Below, piece by piece: positions 1 to 10,647 of a stretch of 26,124 nt of DNA. This DNA comes from JBBRMQ01 sp038230775. Its GTDB lineage: Bacteria; Acidobacteriota; Thermoanaerobaculia; Gp7-AA8. The notes under the pieces were generated by a model. It was not told the DNA's origin. It made no database searches and was given only the letters and a program-made list of their open reading frames with translations. Position 1 is the first letter of the stretch, and every line of letters starts with the position of its first letter. The position numbers and the translations under genes are program-made. Location of the stretch: contig JBBRMQ010000027.1 in assembly GCA_038230775.1 (NCBI GenBank), forward strand, positions 1 to 26,124. Reading direction: 5' to 3'.

Positions 1-8
1 CCGCCGAA

Positions 9-61
9 GTGTGGGGCCAGTCCTCTGACTGGCCAGGCCAGCCGGAGCGCTGGCCCCACAC
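9..61. repeat. REP-like palindromic repeat, copy 1
   Basis: An imperfect palindrome. The outer arms are GTGTGGGGCCAG (9-20) and CTGGCCCCACAC (50-61). The inner arms CTGACTGGCC and GGCCAGCCGG meet around a 2-nt centre. It could fold into one long hairpin in DNA or RNA. Near-identical copies lie at 133-185 and 13975-14032. All three lie outside genes. The sequence flanking copies 1 and 2 (CCGCCGAA before, CTGGCTGTCGCC after) is also shared, so the duplicated unit is longer than the palindrome. Copy 1 probably continues to the left of the window. Confidence 0.85.
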
Positions 62-132
62 CTGGCTGTCGCCACACAGCTCGTTACATCCCTGTGATGT
101 CGGGTCTTGCGTGGCGGCCTCAGGCCGCCGAA

Positions 133-185
133 GTGTGGGGCCAGTCCTCTGACTGGCCAGGCCAGCCGGAGGGCTGGCCCCATAC
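133..185. repeat. REP-like palindromic repeat, copy 2
   Basis: This is the same palindrome as 9-61, with only a few differences (for example GGGCTGG for GCGCTGG, and CATAC for CACAC at the end). It is preceded by a small hairpin, GCGGCCTCAGGCCGC (about 112-126). The two copies are separated by about 70 nt of unrelated sequence. The following gene starts about 50 nt downstream. Confidence 0.85.
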
Positions 186-221
186 CTGGCTGTCGCCCGC
201 AAATTCACCATCGTTTGAACC

Positions 222-227
222 TACACT
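222..227 (+). promoter_or_regulatory. -10-like box before the 234 gene
   Basis: TACACT (4/6 match to TATAAT) ends 6 nt before the ATG at 234. That would place transcription start on the start codon. There is no Shine-Dalgarno sequence and no convincing -35. It belongs to the leaderless pattern described in the findings. Confidence 0.4.
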
Positions 228-233
228 ATCCAG

Positions 234-803
234 ATGAAACGGCTCGTCCTCCTCTGCGCGATCGCGGCACCGCTCTTCGGCCTCACGCGGCCTGTGACGA
301 GCGGCGATCGCATCGGCGTCCTGCGGATGTCCTCGCAGTCTTCGTTCAGGACCGAGCAAGCGGTAGCGAAGACGATTCTTGCGGACCTGCCCGAGGAATT
401 GAGCTTGCGCGGATTCCGGGCGTTTGACGCGGGGGCGACTTTCGAAGAGGCGCAACGCGGCGGTGCGCCGGCAGCGGACTACTACGTTGATGTCGTCTCC
501 AGCGCCGCGGGCCAGCGTCCGCTCGGCGGCGTCGGCGCAGCAGTCGGCAGGGTCGGTGTGGACATCGAAGTCGTTGTGTCGCACGTCGCCGCGGAAGTGC
601 GGTTGTACGACGGCCGCACGATGCAACTCGTCCAGCGCTACGACCTGCACCAGAGAAAAGCCGCGGTCATTCCGGCCGGGATCGCTCTCGGCGGGCGTTC
701 GATCTGGGGCTACATCGCGCTTCCGTTCGTGCAATACGGCCAATACCGCCTCGCCGCCCACGATGTGGCACGCGAAGCCGCCGATCGCATCGCGAGCCGA
801 TGA
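234..803 (+). CDS. Secreted protein of unknown function
   Basis: This gene encodes 189 aa. The N-terminus (about residues 1-20) is a classical signal peptide: MKR, a hydrophobic run rich in Leu and Ala, then small residues. The protein is therefore probably exported to the periplasm. I recognise no family. The mature part has an alternating hydrophobic pattern typical of a small alpha/beta domain, a Gly/Ala/Val-rich segment (about residues 95-125), and a segment reading VRLYDGRTMQLVQRYDL. That segment resembles strands of proteins that report on cell-envelope quantities, but it is not diagnostic. The stop codon overlaps the next start as ATGA, so it is co-transcribed and translationally coupled with cutA. 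Codon use is GC-rich like its neighbours. The ATG at 234 is the only start that keeps the whole signal peptide. Confidence 0.75.
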   Translation: MKRLVLLCAIAAPLFGLTRPVTSGDRIGVLRMSSQSSFRTEQAVAKTILADLPEELSLRGFRAFDAGATFEEAQRGGAPAADYYVDVVSSAAGQRPLGGVGAAVGRVGVDIEVVVSHVAAEVRLYDGRTMQLVQRYDLHQRKAAVIPAGIALGGRSIWGYIALPFVQYGQYRLAAHDVAREAADRIASR

Positions 804-1114
804 GGCCCGTCATCGTGCTGACCACAGTCGGCGCGACATTCGACGCCGCCGGCATGGCCAGGCAACTCGTCGACGAACGTCTGGCGGCGTGCGTGAACAT
901 CATTCCGCAACTGCGGTCGATCTATCGCTGGCAGGGGAAAGTCGAAGACGACGCGGAACAGCTGCTCCTCATCAAGACAACCGCAGAGCGACTCGATGCT
1001 CTCCGCGAAGCGCTCTTCAAACGGCATCCGTACGAAGTTCCGGAGTTCGTGGTGCTGCCGATCGACCGGATCGAGGGTCCGTATCGCGACTGGCTCGTCG
1101 ACGCCGTGCGATGA
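800..1114 (+). CDS. cutA: Divalent-cation tolerance protein CutA
   Basis: This gene encodes 104 aa, the usual length of CutA1 proteins. The family forms very stable trimers with a ferredoxin-like fold. It is linked to copper and other divalent-metal tolerance, although its biochemical role is still unclear. Family features are visible: a start with VIVLTTVG, the ERLAACVNIIP stretch (about residues 27-37) with the conserved Cys, SIYRWQGKVE (about 41-50), and HPYEVPEFVVLPI near residue 75-88. The ATG overlaps the preceding stop (ATGA), so it forms a two-gene unit with the secreted protein upstream. The last 98 bp overlap, on the opposite strand, the end of the YfhO-like gene. No terminator is visible between the two. 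Confidence 0.95.
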   Translation: MRPVIVLTTVGATFDAAGMARQLVDERLAACVNIIPQLRSIYRWQGKVEDDAEQLLLIKTTAERLDALREALFKRHPYEVPEFVVLPIDRIEGPYRDWLVDAVR

Positions 1115-3368
1115 CGTAGATCGCAATGGCGAGCAGCGTCGCGCCGGAGATCGCGCGGCCCAGGACGAACGAATCGGGCCAGTAGACGAGATGGATGCTG
1201 TGTTTCCCCGGCGTAAGGTAAATGCCGAGGAAGGTGATGTCGGCGAATTGGTGACGGATGCGCGTTCCGTCGACGGTTGCCCGCCAGCCGGGCCACGCTG
1301 ATTCCGAAACCACGACCCATCCGTCGCCCTTCATGTCGGCAACGATGTCGAAGCCGTATCTCGCGCGAGTGAGGTGAACGCTGCCCGGACCGTTCCGCCG
1401 CTTCGCCGGCGCCCGGTTCATGTCGATCCAGGCGTTCTGGCGAAGCTCCGGCTCGAGAGCCATCTCGATCAGCGGCGCGGGCGAGCCGAGGTGAACGACC
1501 GCGGGCACGAAGGCTCGCGCCAGGACGTCCTGGTTCTCCAATAGCTTCGTACCTCGATATCGAGCGATCTCCCGCCAGCCTGCTGGAAGGGGGAGCAATC
1601 GGTGCGCGAGCGCGTAGCGAACGTTCATCACGGATAGAAAGCCGGACGGAAGATCGTCAACGATGTTGACAAAGCCGGGAAGCCGCCGGCACCACAGATC
1701 GTAGACGGCGGCGTAGCGGCGAAACGTCATCGCCGAATATCCGCGCACGTCCTCCAGGCCGTAGAACGCATTGGTGGCGGGGAGAAACGTGATGCCCTCG
1801 CTGACGATGCGGAACGGTTCACGCGGCGCCTCCAGAGACTTGAATAGTGGGATCGGCGGATACGCGGCGTCCGCTGGGAATGTGGGATAGAGCCCGCCCT
1901 CCTGCACGCTGCGCTGAATCAGCAGGCATGCGAAGAGCGCTGGAGCAACGAGACGTGGACGCACGATGAGGATCAACATGGCGATCGCGAGGAGGGCCAC
2001 GTCGGCAAACGTGCGATAGACGCCCCATCGCTCGACGTTCGGCAGGATGAGTCCGCGCCGCTCGATGACCCACGACATCACCGCGATCGACAGGATGACC
2101 GCAAACCCGGTCGCGGCGAATCGCAGGACATCACGATCGCGCGCCAGACGGTCGACGCCGAGCGCGGCGAGGATGACGAACGCGAACGCGGCGCCGAACG
2201 CGAAGCGATCGTTCACCGCGATGTCGAACAGGGGAACGCGCTGCAGCAGATCTTCGAGCGGCGAGCGGACGTGCTCGAGCAGACAGAAGACGAGCATGCC
2301 GAAGAAGAACCACTTCTCCCTGCCGCGAACGCGTCCCATCGCATAGACGAACAGCGCGAGCACGATGCTGCCCGCCGCCGCGGTGTACGAACGGAGCTCG
2401 CTGGCGCGAGGCGTGCGCCACCCGCGCTGCTGCGTGTCCGCCAACAGGTCGGTGGCAAGAATGACCATCGAGTCTGCCGCGCCGACGCTGCGTTTTTCGT
2501 GCGCATAGAACCGAGATCGGGTGATGGACTCCTCGGTCTGCTTCGTGGCCTCAATGAAAGGAAGCAGATCGATCGCGCAGATGCCGAGCGCCAGCGCTCC
2601 GGCAGCGATCGCGTGAAGGACCGCACGCTTCGAAAGGTGAAGCATTCCGTAGGCGGCACCGAGAAAGACGACATGCAGCGTGGATTCGGGATGGCCTGTC
2701 AGCAGCAGCAACGTGAGCGCGATCAATAGAATCCACGGCAATGATCGGACGCGCCGGACGGCGAGAAGCACGAACGGGAGCAGCGCCCACGCTTGCCCGA
2801 TGGGCCAGAGGATGAAGAACGTCAGCGCGGAGCAGGCCATGAATCCCACGCCGGCGAAGAGCGCCGGAACTTCGTCGCAGCCCAGCTCGCGCGCAAAGAG
2901 AAACGCACCAAGCGCGGCAATGAAAAACCACAGCGTCGCGGTGTACGTGAAACTCTTCGCCACCGGCAACAGCAACGCTAGAAGCGTGAACGGCGAGTAC
3001 GCGGCGGGCTGCTCTTCCGCCGCCAGTGGCTCGCCGCAGAGCGTGTACGGGTTCCAGAGCGGCCACTCGCCGCGGCTGACCGCATCGCGCACCGCCTTGC
3101 GATACGGAATGATCTGCATCGAGAGGTCGCTGATCATGCTGTTGTGCGCCGAGCCGAAACCATGCTCGCCCCGCTGATCCGAAAGCGGGAGCGTCTCGTA
3201 CGGCAGGTCGAACGGACCGAAGAGTCCGTCGGTCAGGATCGCTCGGCCCGTGAGACAGAGCGGAATCAGCAGAAGGATCAGCGCGGCAGATCTACGGACT
3301 GGAGAGATCCACCGGTCCGCTGCCCACAGAAGCGCAATCCCCGTCGCGAGATATAGAGCAGCGGACAT
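1017..3368 (-). CDS. YfhO-family polytopic membrane protein
   Basis: This gene encodes 783 aa from the ATG at 3368. A TTG at 3401 would add 11 residues, but neither start has a good ribosome site. The protein has about a dozen hydrophobic membrane segments through roughly residue 480, then a soluble C-terminal beta-rich domain, then one last membrane helix before an Arg-rich tail. Near residue 100 it carries the family's hallmark of a short acidic/polar loop followed by PLWNPYTLCGEPL. YfhO-like proteins belong to the GT-C-like membrane proteins. In Firmicutes they help glycosylate cell-wall polymers, and elsewhere the substrate is unknown. The C-terminal segment with WPGWRATVDG is also typical of the family. 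Its final 31 codons lie opposite the end of cutA. A role in surface glycan assembly is inferred. Confidence 0.85.
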   Translation of the reverse strand: MSAALYLATGIALLWAADRWISPVRRSAALILLLIPLCLTGRAILTDGLFGPFDLPYETLPLSDQRGEHGFGSAHNSMISDLSMQIIPYRKAVRDAVSRGEWPLWNPYTLCGEPLAAEEQPAAYSPFTLLALLLPVAKSFTYTATLWFFIAALGAFLFARELGCDEVPALFAGVGFMACSALTFFILWPIGQAWALLPFVLLAVRRVRSLPWILLIALTLLLLTGHPESTLHVVFLGAAYGMLHLSKRAVLHAIAAGALALGICAIDLLPFIEATKQTEESITRSRFYAHEKRSVGAADSMVILATDLLADTQQRGWRTPRASELRSYTAAAGSIVLALFVYAMGRVRGREKWFFFGMLVFCLLEHVRSPLEDLLQRVPLFDIAVNDRFAFGAAFAFVILAALGVDRLARDRDVLRFAATGFAVILSIAVMSWVIERRGLILPNVERWGVYRTFADVALLAIAMLILIVRPRLVAPALFACLLIQRSVQEGGLYPTFPADAAYPPIPLFKSLEAPREPFRIVSEGITFLPATNAFYGLEDVRGYSAMTFRRYAAVYDLWCRRLPGFVNIVDDLPSGFLSVMNVRYALAHRLLPLPAGWREIARYRGTKLLENQDVLARAFVPAVVHLGSPAPLIEMALEPELRQNAWIDMNRAPAKRRNGPGSVHLTRARYGFDIVADMKGDGWVVVSESAWPGWRATVDGTRIRHQFADITFLGIYLTPGKHSIHLVYWPDSFVLGRAISGATLLAIAIYVIARRRRASRDTDPRSGRSAAPRTPELRTDAV

Positions 3369-3411
3369 AGACAACCGGAAGATACGGGAAGAGCAGGGCA
3401 ACCGTCGCCGT

Positions 3412-3417
3412 TAAGAT
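3412..3417 (+). promoter_or_regulatory. -10-like box before uvrA
   Basis: TAAGAT ends 9 nt before the uvrA ATG. The 58-nt gap between the divergent YfhO-like gene and uvrA must hold promoters for both. I see no LexA-type palindrome and no Shine-Dalgarno sequence here. Confidence 0.3.
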
Positions 3418-3426
3418 TTCTCACTC

Positions 3427-6261
<2,835 letters not shown>

Positions 6262-6361
6262 GGCTTCGATCGCGTTTGCGGCGGGCTGGAGCCCCCGACA
6301 CATGCAGCCCGGACCGTGAGACTGGCGAAGGCGCGGTCGCAAAAATCCGTTCGCTTAGACG

Positions 6362-6367
6362 GATAAT
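6362..6367 (+). promoter_or_regulatory. -10-like box before the 6376 gene
   Basis: GATAAT (5/6 match to TATAAT) ends 8 nt before the GTG start at 6376. No Shine-Dalgarno sequence is present. It fits the leaderless pattern. Confidence 0.4.
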
Positions 6368-6375
6368 CGGCTGCA

Positions 6376-6990
6376 GTGATCCTCGTCGTAACGGCCGACC
6401 CTCATCCACTGGCGAAGCGCGCTTTCATCATCGTTCAATGCGTTGCGATCGCCGCCGTCATCGCGATCGCGTTCTTCACGAGCAATGAACCGACTGCGGT
6501 CCTGTCGCTCGGTTGCGTCACCTTTCTGATCGCGGGAGCGTTCTGTATCAGCGAGGCCATTCTCGCTTCCAGGTTCGTCAGAGAAGGCGGGCGTCGATTG
6601 GGCGCGATCGCGCTGATCGTGATCGAGAGTGTCGCACTGGTAATGCTGCCGGGATGGATCAGTCAACTAGAGCGCGAGCGGATCACGCTGGACGATCCGG
6701 CGCGTGCCGTCGCGGACGCGCGCAAGCTCATCGAGGTGTCGGGCGAACAGAAGCTGCTCGGACCGAATGATCTGCCCGAGAGCCTTCGACTGCCTGGCCT
6801 CCTCGGCGCGCAGGCGCATGGAGATCATCTCGATCTCATCAACTACCGTGATCCCGACGGCCACGCCGGGTTCCGCGTCTGGGCCGCGGGCTCGAGTTGC
6901 CGCCGTGAGGAGAAAGCGACGCGGTATCCGGATGTGTTCATTTACAGCTGGACTAACGACCGTCCCGAGGCTCCCGACAACATGCCCTGA
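6376..6990 (+). CDS. Small membrane protein of unknown function
   Basis: This gene encodes 204 aa from a GTG start. Three hydrophobic helices are visible (about residues 14-34, 40-62 and 75-95). A soluble C-terminal region of about 100 residues follows, and by the positive-inside rule it probably faces outside the cytoplasm. I recognise no family. The soluble part has a segment HGDHLDLINYRDPDGHAGFRVWAAGSS that could be a short beta-sheet domain, and it has a single Cys. No other start codon upstream keeps the first helix intact, and a -10-like box lies directly before this GTG. It is separated from uvrA by 114 bp and from the next gene by 45 bp, and that next gene has its own -10-like box. 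It is probably its own transcription unit. Confidence 0.65.
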   Translation: MILVVTADPHPLAKRAFIIVQCVAIAAVIAIAFFTSNEPTAVLSLGCVTFLIAGAFCISEAILASRFVREGGRRLGAIALIVIESVALVMLPGWISQLERERITLDDPARAVADARKLIEVSGEQKLLGPNDLPESLRLPGLLGAQAHGDHLDLINYRDPDGHAGFRVWAAGSSCRREEKATRYPDVFIYSWTNDRPEAPDNMP

Positions 6991-7023
6991 CGCCGACCGG
7001 CGGAATGCTGCGCTCCCACGCCG

Positions 7024-7029
7024 TACAAT
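7024..7029 (+). promoter_or_regulatory. -10-like box before the 7036 operon
   Basis: TACAAT (5/6 match to TATAAT) ends exactly 6 nt before the ATG at 7036. Transcription would therefore begin at or next to the start codon. There is no Shine-Dalgarno sequence. Confidence 0.45.
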
Positions 7030-7035
7030 CCGCGT

Positions 7036-7836
7036 ATGAGGAAACTATTCATCGCCCTCCTTCTCATCGCCATCCCTGCCTCCGCTGTCGATTCCGGCGA
7101 CTGCTCGCGTCTCGCCGCCTTGTACGAGATCCGCAGCCTGATGATGAAGAGATACTCGTCGTCGTACGACGTCGGTCAGGCGATCGACCGCCGCCTCGCC
7201 GACATGCGGCGCGGTTACGTCATCTGGGTTCGACACGACGCCGACGCACCGACCGATAAGAAGGTCCACAAGTTGCGCGGCAACGGCGGCGCGGATCGCT
7301 TCGAATCGGAGAGCGATCACGCGTTCGCCGTGCGCGTCGTCGTACCCAGCAAGCGGTCGATGTTCAACGGCAACAATCCCGTGTCCGTCGGCGGCGTGAC
7401 GATCAACTACACCGTGAACGGGCGTTCGAAGACGCGCACCGAGCGCATCGACACCATCATGAACCCCGACACCTCGCGCACCTTCGACCTCGGGGTCATC
7501 GCCGATCACATGCAGGTCGCCGTGGACGTCGACTCCAAGTCGGAAGCGGTCGTCGAGACGCATTACCGTCAGGCCACAGCCGAGGATGATCCTGCGAACC
7601 CGGCGTACGGAACGATTCAATCGCTCGCGCGCCTCGGCAGCTCGCCCGATGCGCAGGCCGTCGACGACGAGATCGCTTCGGTCGAACGAAGTCTTTTCCC
7701 CTCTTCGGACTCGCTTCCGCTGCTCTCGATCGTTCACGACCTGCGCCGCGCGGACGAGTTGATGCGCAGCAAGAAGCAGGACGAGCAGGAGAAGGGCGAC
7801 AAGCTGCTGCGCGAGACGCTGCGGCGGCTGCGCTGA
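7036..7836 (+). CDS. Secreted protein of unknown function
   Basis: This gene encodes 266 aa. A clear signal peptide (MRKLFIALLLIAIPASA, about residues 1-17) indicates export. The mature region has a middle beta-rich part (about 90-170) with GGVTINYTVNGRSKTRTERI, which suggests an immunoglobulin-like or similar sandwich. A charged helical C-terminus (about 225-266) rich in Lys, Glu and Arg follows and may form a short coiled coil. Two Cys are not obviously a metal site. I recognise no family. The stop and the next start overlap as TGATG, so it is translationally coupled to the membrane protein downstream and likely acts with it at the envelope. Confidence 0.7.
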   Translation: MRKLFIALLLIAIPASAVDSGDCSRLAALYEIRSLMMKRYSSSYDVGQAIDRRLADMRRGYVIWVRHDADAPTDKKVHKLRGNGGADRFESESDHAFAVRVVVPSKRSMFNGNNPVSVGGVTINYTVNGRSKTRTERIDTIMNPDTSRTFDLGVIADHMQVAVDVDSKSEAVVETHYRQATAEDDPANPAYGTIQSLARLGSSPDAQAVDDEIASVERSLFPSSDSLPLLSIVHDLRRADELMRSKKQDEQEKGDKLLRETLRRLR

Positions 7837-9905
7837 TGGAGACTTCGGACGGGTTGCGTCGCGCAGCGATCGAGCTGACGCTGACGTCGTTCATCGTCCT
7901 CTTTCAGGAGCTGACCCTGATTCGATGGATGTCGACGGAGGTGCGTGTGCTTGCGTACTTCCCCAACATCGTTCTGATCAGCGCGTTCCTCGGGCTCGGC
8001 ATCGGGACGATGCGCGCCGGCCGCAAGCCCATCATGTGGCTCTGGCCCGTGAGCCTGGTGGTGCTCGTCGCCGCGACGCTCGGCATGCACCAGATCGCGT
8101 TCACGAACCGGCACGCCAGCGAGTTTCTGTGGCTGCTCTACTTTGACATCCCCAACCCGACGGTCGTTCGCGACGTGCGTCCGCCGATCATCATCGCGTT
8201 CCTCCTCACCGCCATCGCGTTCCTGCCGCTGGGGCAGATCGTCGGCGAGCGGCTGCAGGAGTTCACGCGCGCCGGCGCGCCTCTTCGCGGATACATGGCC
8301 GATCTTCTCGGATCGCTCATCGGCGTGATCGCGTTCGCGATCGCATCGTTCTACCGGGCTTTTCCCGTGATCTGGTTCGCGATCTTCCTCATCGCAGGGC
8401 TCTTCCTGTTTCTGCGGCGATCGAAGGCGTTGCTCGCGATTTATGCCGGTTGTGCGATCGCCATCCTTGTCGCGAACGTGGTGACGGAAACGGCGATGGC
8501 GTACAGCCCGTACTACGCGTTGCGCGCCCATCACACCTGGCAAGGCAAAGGCGTTCAGGTCCTCGCCAACGGTTCCTTTCATCAGTACGCGGCGCCGCTT
8601 GCGCACACCGACCTCGTGACGAGCGATCTCGATCGGGCGCTGCAGGTCAGCTATCCGGTTCCCTATCGTTATCTCGGCCGCAGGCCGCGGCATGTGCTCG
8701 TGTTAGGCGCGGGGACGGGAAACGACGTCGCCGTCGCGCTCGACTACGGCGCGGAGCGCGTGGATGCCGTGGAGATCGATCCGGTGATCATCGAGATGGG
8801 GCGGTCGCTGCATCCCGATCACCCGTACCGCTTCGATCGCGTTCGGGTGTTCAACACCGACGCGCGGGCGTATCTCCGCAACACTCCCGAGAAGTACGAC
8901 CTGATCATCTTCGGCACGCTCGACTCGATGACGCGGCTGTCCGCGCTGGCCAACGTGCGGCTCGACAACTTCGTCTACACGGTCGACTGCATGCGCGCCG
9001 CGCGCGATCGACTGACTCCCGACGGCGGCGTCGCGCTCTACTTCATGGTAAAGAGCGGACCGATTCACGACAAGCTCTTCGCGATGCTGACCAACGCCTT
9101 CGAAGAGCCGCCGCTGGTCGGCACCGGGTTCAAGCATCTCTTCAACGAGATTTTTCTGGCCGGACCGGGCTGGCGGCACCTGCAGACGACGCAACGCCAC
9201 GCACTGGCGCAAAGTGCCCGCGATGCATCGGCGCAGATCGATGTGCCCACCGACGACTGGCCGTATCTCTACCTCGACAGCCGCAGCATCTCCGGCTTCT
9301 ACTGGTCGATCACGATTCTCTTCGCCCTGATCGCCGCGGCGATGATCGCGTGGCTGGCTCCGGAGATGCGCCGCTCGGCGTCGGCCCATTTCGACGGAGA
9401 GATGTTTCTCTTCGGCGTCGCCTTTCTTCTTCTCGAAACGAAGCTCGTCACGCAGATGAGTCTCGTCTGGGGCGCGACGTGGCTCACGAGCGCCGTGGTT
9501 TTTGCGTCGATCCTCTTCATGATCCTGGTCGGAACACTCGCCATGCAGTTGCGGCCGATCTCGTTCGAAGTGGCGATGGGCGCGCTGATCGTCGCGCTCG
9601 TGATCACGTTTTTTCTGCCGACGACGACGCTCCTGGCGCAGAACATGACGATGCGCCTCGCGGCTTCGGTTCTCTTCGCCGGCGCGCCGGTGTTTTTCGC
9701 CTCGATCTGCTTTGCACTCCGTTTCAAGGAACGCGCGAACGCGAATCTGGCGTTCGGATGGAACCTCGCCGGCGCGGTCGCGGGCGGCCTCATCGAGCTA
9801 CTGGCGATGGCGGTTGGCCTTCGCGCGCTGACCCTGATCGCGCTCACCGCGTACCTCGGTGCGTTCCTCGCGCAACGAAGGGCGATGGCGGTCCGCGCGG
9901 CATGA
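7836..9905 (+). CDS. Membrane protein with spermidine-synthase-like domain
   Basis: This gene encodes 689 aa in three parts. Residues 1 to about 225 form a polytopic membrane domain of some six or seven helices. About 235-450 is a Rossmann methyltransferase-like domain of the spermidine synthase type. About 485-689 is a second multi-helix membrane domain. The cofactor loop VLVLGAGTGNDV (about 288-299) and the following acidic VEIDP are clear. In aminopropyltransferases the next motif is Asp-x-x-Asp-Pro. Here it reads FGTLDS, so the first, catalytic Asp is replaced. It is therefore unlikely to make spermidine, and the real substrate is unknown. The start overlaps the previous stop (TGATG) and its own stop overlaps the next start (ATGA). 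Membrane-embedded SpeE-like proteins are frequent in GC-rich environmental bacteria and remain uncharacterised. Confidence 0.85.
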   Translation: METSDGLRRAAIELTLTSFIVLFQELTLIRWMSTEVRVLAYFPNIVLISAFLGLGIGTMRAGRKPIMWLWPVSLVVLVAATLGMHQIAFTNRHASEFLWLLYFDIPNPTVVRDVRPPIIIAFLLTAIAFLPLGQIVGERLQEFTRAGAPLRGYMADLLGSLIGVIAFAIASFYRAFPVIWFAIFLIAGLFLFLRRSKALLAIYAGCAIAILVANVVTETAMAYSPYYALRAHHTWQGKGVQVLANGSFHQYAAPLAHTDLVTSDLDRALQVSYPVPYRYLGRRPRHVLVLGAGTGNDVAVALDYGAERVDAVEIDPVIIEMGRSLHPDHPYRFDRVRVFNTDARAYLRNTPEKYDLIIFGTLDSMTRLSALANVRLDNFVYTVDCMRAARDRLTPDGGVALYFMVKSGPIHDKLFAMLTNAFEEPPLVGTGFKHLFNEIFLAGPGWRHLQTTQRHALAQSARDASAQIDVPTDDWPYLYLDSRSISGFYWSITILFALIAAAMIAWLAPEMRRSASAHFDGEMFLFGVAFLLLETKLVTQMSLVWGATWLTSAVVFASILFMILVGTLAMQLRPISFEVAMGALIVALVITFFLPTTTLLAQNMTMRLAASVLFAGAPVFFASICFALRFKERANANLAFGWNLAGAVAGGLIELLAMAVGLRALTLIALTAYLGAFLAQRRAMAVRAA

Positions 9906-10543
9906 GCTCCACGGTCTTTCTTCTCTCGCCGGCGAATCTCAGCGGCCTGCGCGCCAGGCAGCTGATGTCACCGCGCGCAAAGTTCGAGGCGGCGCTGATG
10001 TATCGCTCCGTCGAAGGTGTGCCGATCGGTATGGCGTTCGCGTTCATGAGCGCGCTCTATTTCCGCGGCAAGATCACCTACGCGCTGCACTTCGGCGGTG
10101 CCGAGAATACGCACGTGGTCGCGCCGGGATTCGGCCTGGTGCATCCCGACTGGCGCATCACCGAAGCGCGGATGAAGGTCTTGAGGAGGACGCCGGTGGA
10201 CGTCGCGAAGCGCTCGTATCGTAAGCCGCTGGAGCGCGAAGCGAAGGCGCTCGCCGAACGCCTTCCCGCCGACGCGCAGGTCGTGCTGCTCGGCAGCGTC
10301 GCATCGGGAAAGTACGTCGACGTGCTCTGGCCGATTTTCGGCGACCGGCTCGTCTTCCCCGGAATCTTCGCCGGTCTCGGCGACATGAGCCGCGGCGGCC
10401 TCCTGCTCCGCGCCATGCGCGCGAATCGTGAGCTTGAGTACACGCCGCTATCCGCGCCCCGCCAGAAAAACAACAACAACCCGGTGGAACTGGCGCGGGC
10501 GTGGGCGCGTAAGCATTCGCAGCCGATGGGCCCGAAGAAATGA
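9902..10543 (+). CDS. Conserved-looking orphan protein, 213 aa
   Basis: This gene encodes 213 aa of soluble alpha/beta protein with no signal peptide. The start ATG overlaps the previous stop (ATGA). It opens with MSSTVFLLSPANLSG. It has an early SALYFRGKITYA segment (about 50-61), a GFGLVHPDWRIT segment (about 78-89), and VVLLGSVASGKYVDVLWPIFG (about 130-150). The order of these pieces recalls the YaaA/DUF6884-like proteins, where a strand, a 'LYxSxLFRKA' helix and a 'GLLDPD' loop follow each other. The match is weak, so I leave the function open. The C-terminus has an Asn run (NNNN) and a basic tail. It lies between the SpeE-like gene and the end-joining genes and could be co-transcribed with either. 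Confidence 0.75.
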   Translation: MSSTVFLLSPANLSGLRARQLMSPRAKFEAALMYRSVEGVPIGMAFAFMSALYFRGKITYALHFGGAENTHVVAPGFGLVHPDWRITEARMKVLRRTPVDVAKRSYRKPLEREAKALAERLPADAQVVLLGSVASGKYVDVLWPIFGDRLVFPGIFAGLGDMSRGGLLLRAMRANRELEYTPLSAPRQKNNNNPVELARAWARKHSQPMGPKK

Positions 10544-10564
10544 GTTGCAGCCGCTGCGCGCTAC

Positions 10565-10614
10565 GTTGACGGCTGACGGTCCGCGCTCGATTCCGTCAAC
10601 TGTCAACCGTCAAC
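10565..10614. repeat. Short inverted repeat in intergenic gap
   Basis: GTTGACGG at 10565-10572 pairs with CCGTCAAC at 10593-10600 and again at 10607-10614, giving two alternative hairpins in the 104-bp gap before the LigD-type polymerase gene. No T-run follows. It could act as a weak terminator or be a decayed dispersed repeat. Confidence 0.4.
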
Positions 10615-10634
10615 GCGCGGCGAAGCCGCGCAGA

Positions 10635-10640
10635 TAGACT
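10635..10640 (+). promoter_or_regulatory. -10-like box before the end-joining operon
   Basis: TAGACT (4/6 match to TATAAT) ends 7 nt before the ATG at 10648. No Shine-Dalgarno sequence is present, which fits a leaderless mRNA. Confidence 0.4.
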
Positions 10641-10647
10641 GCGACGA

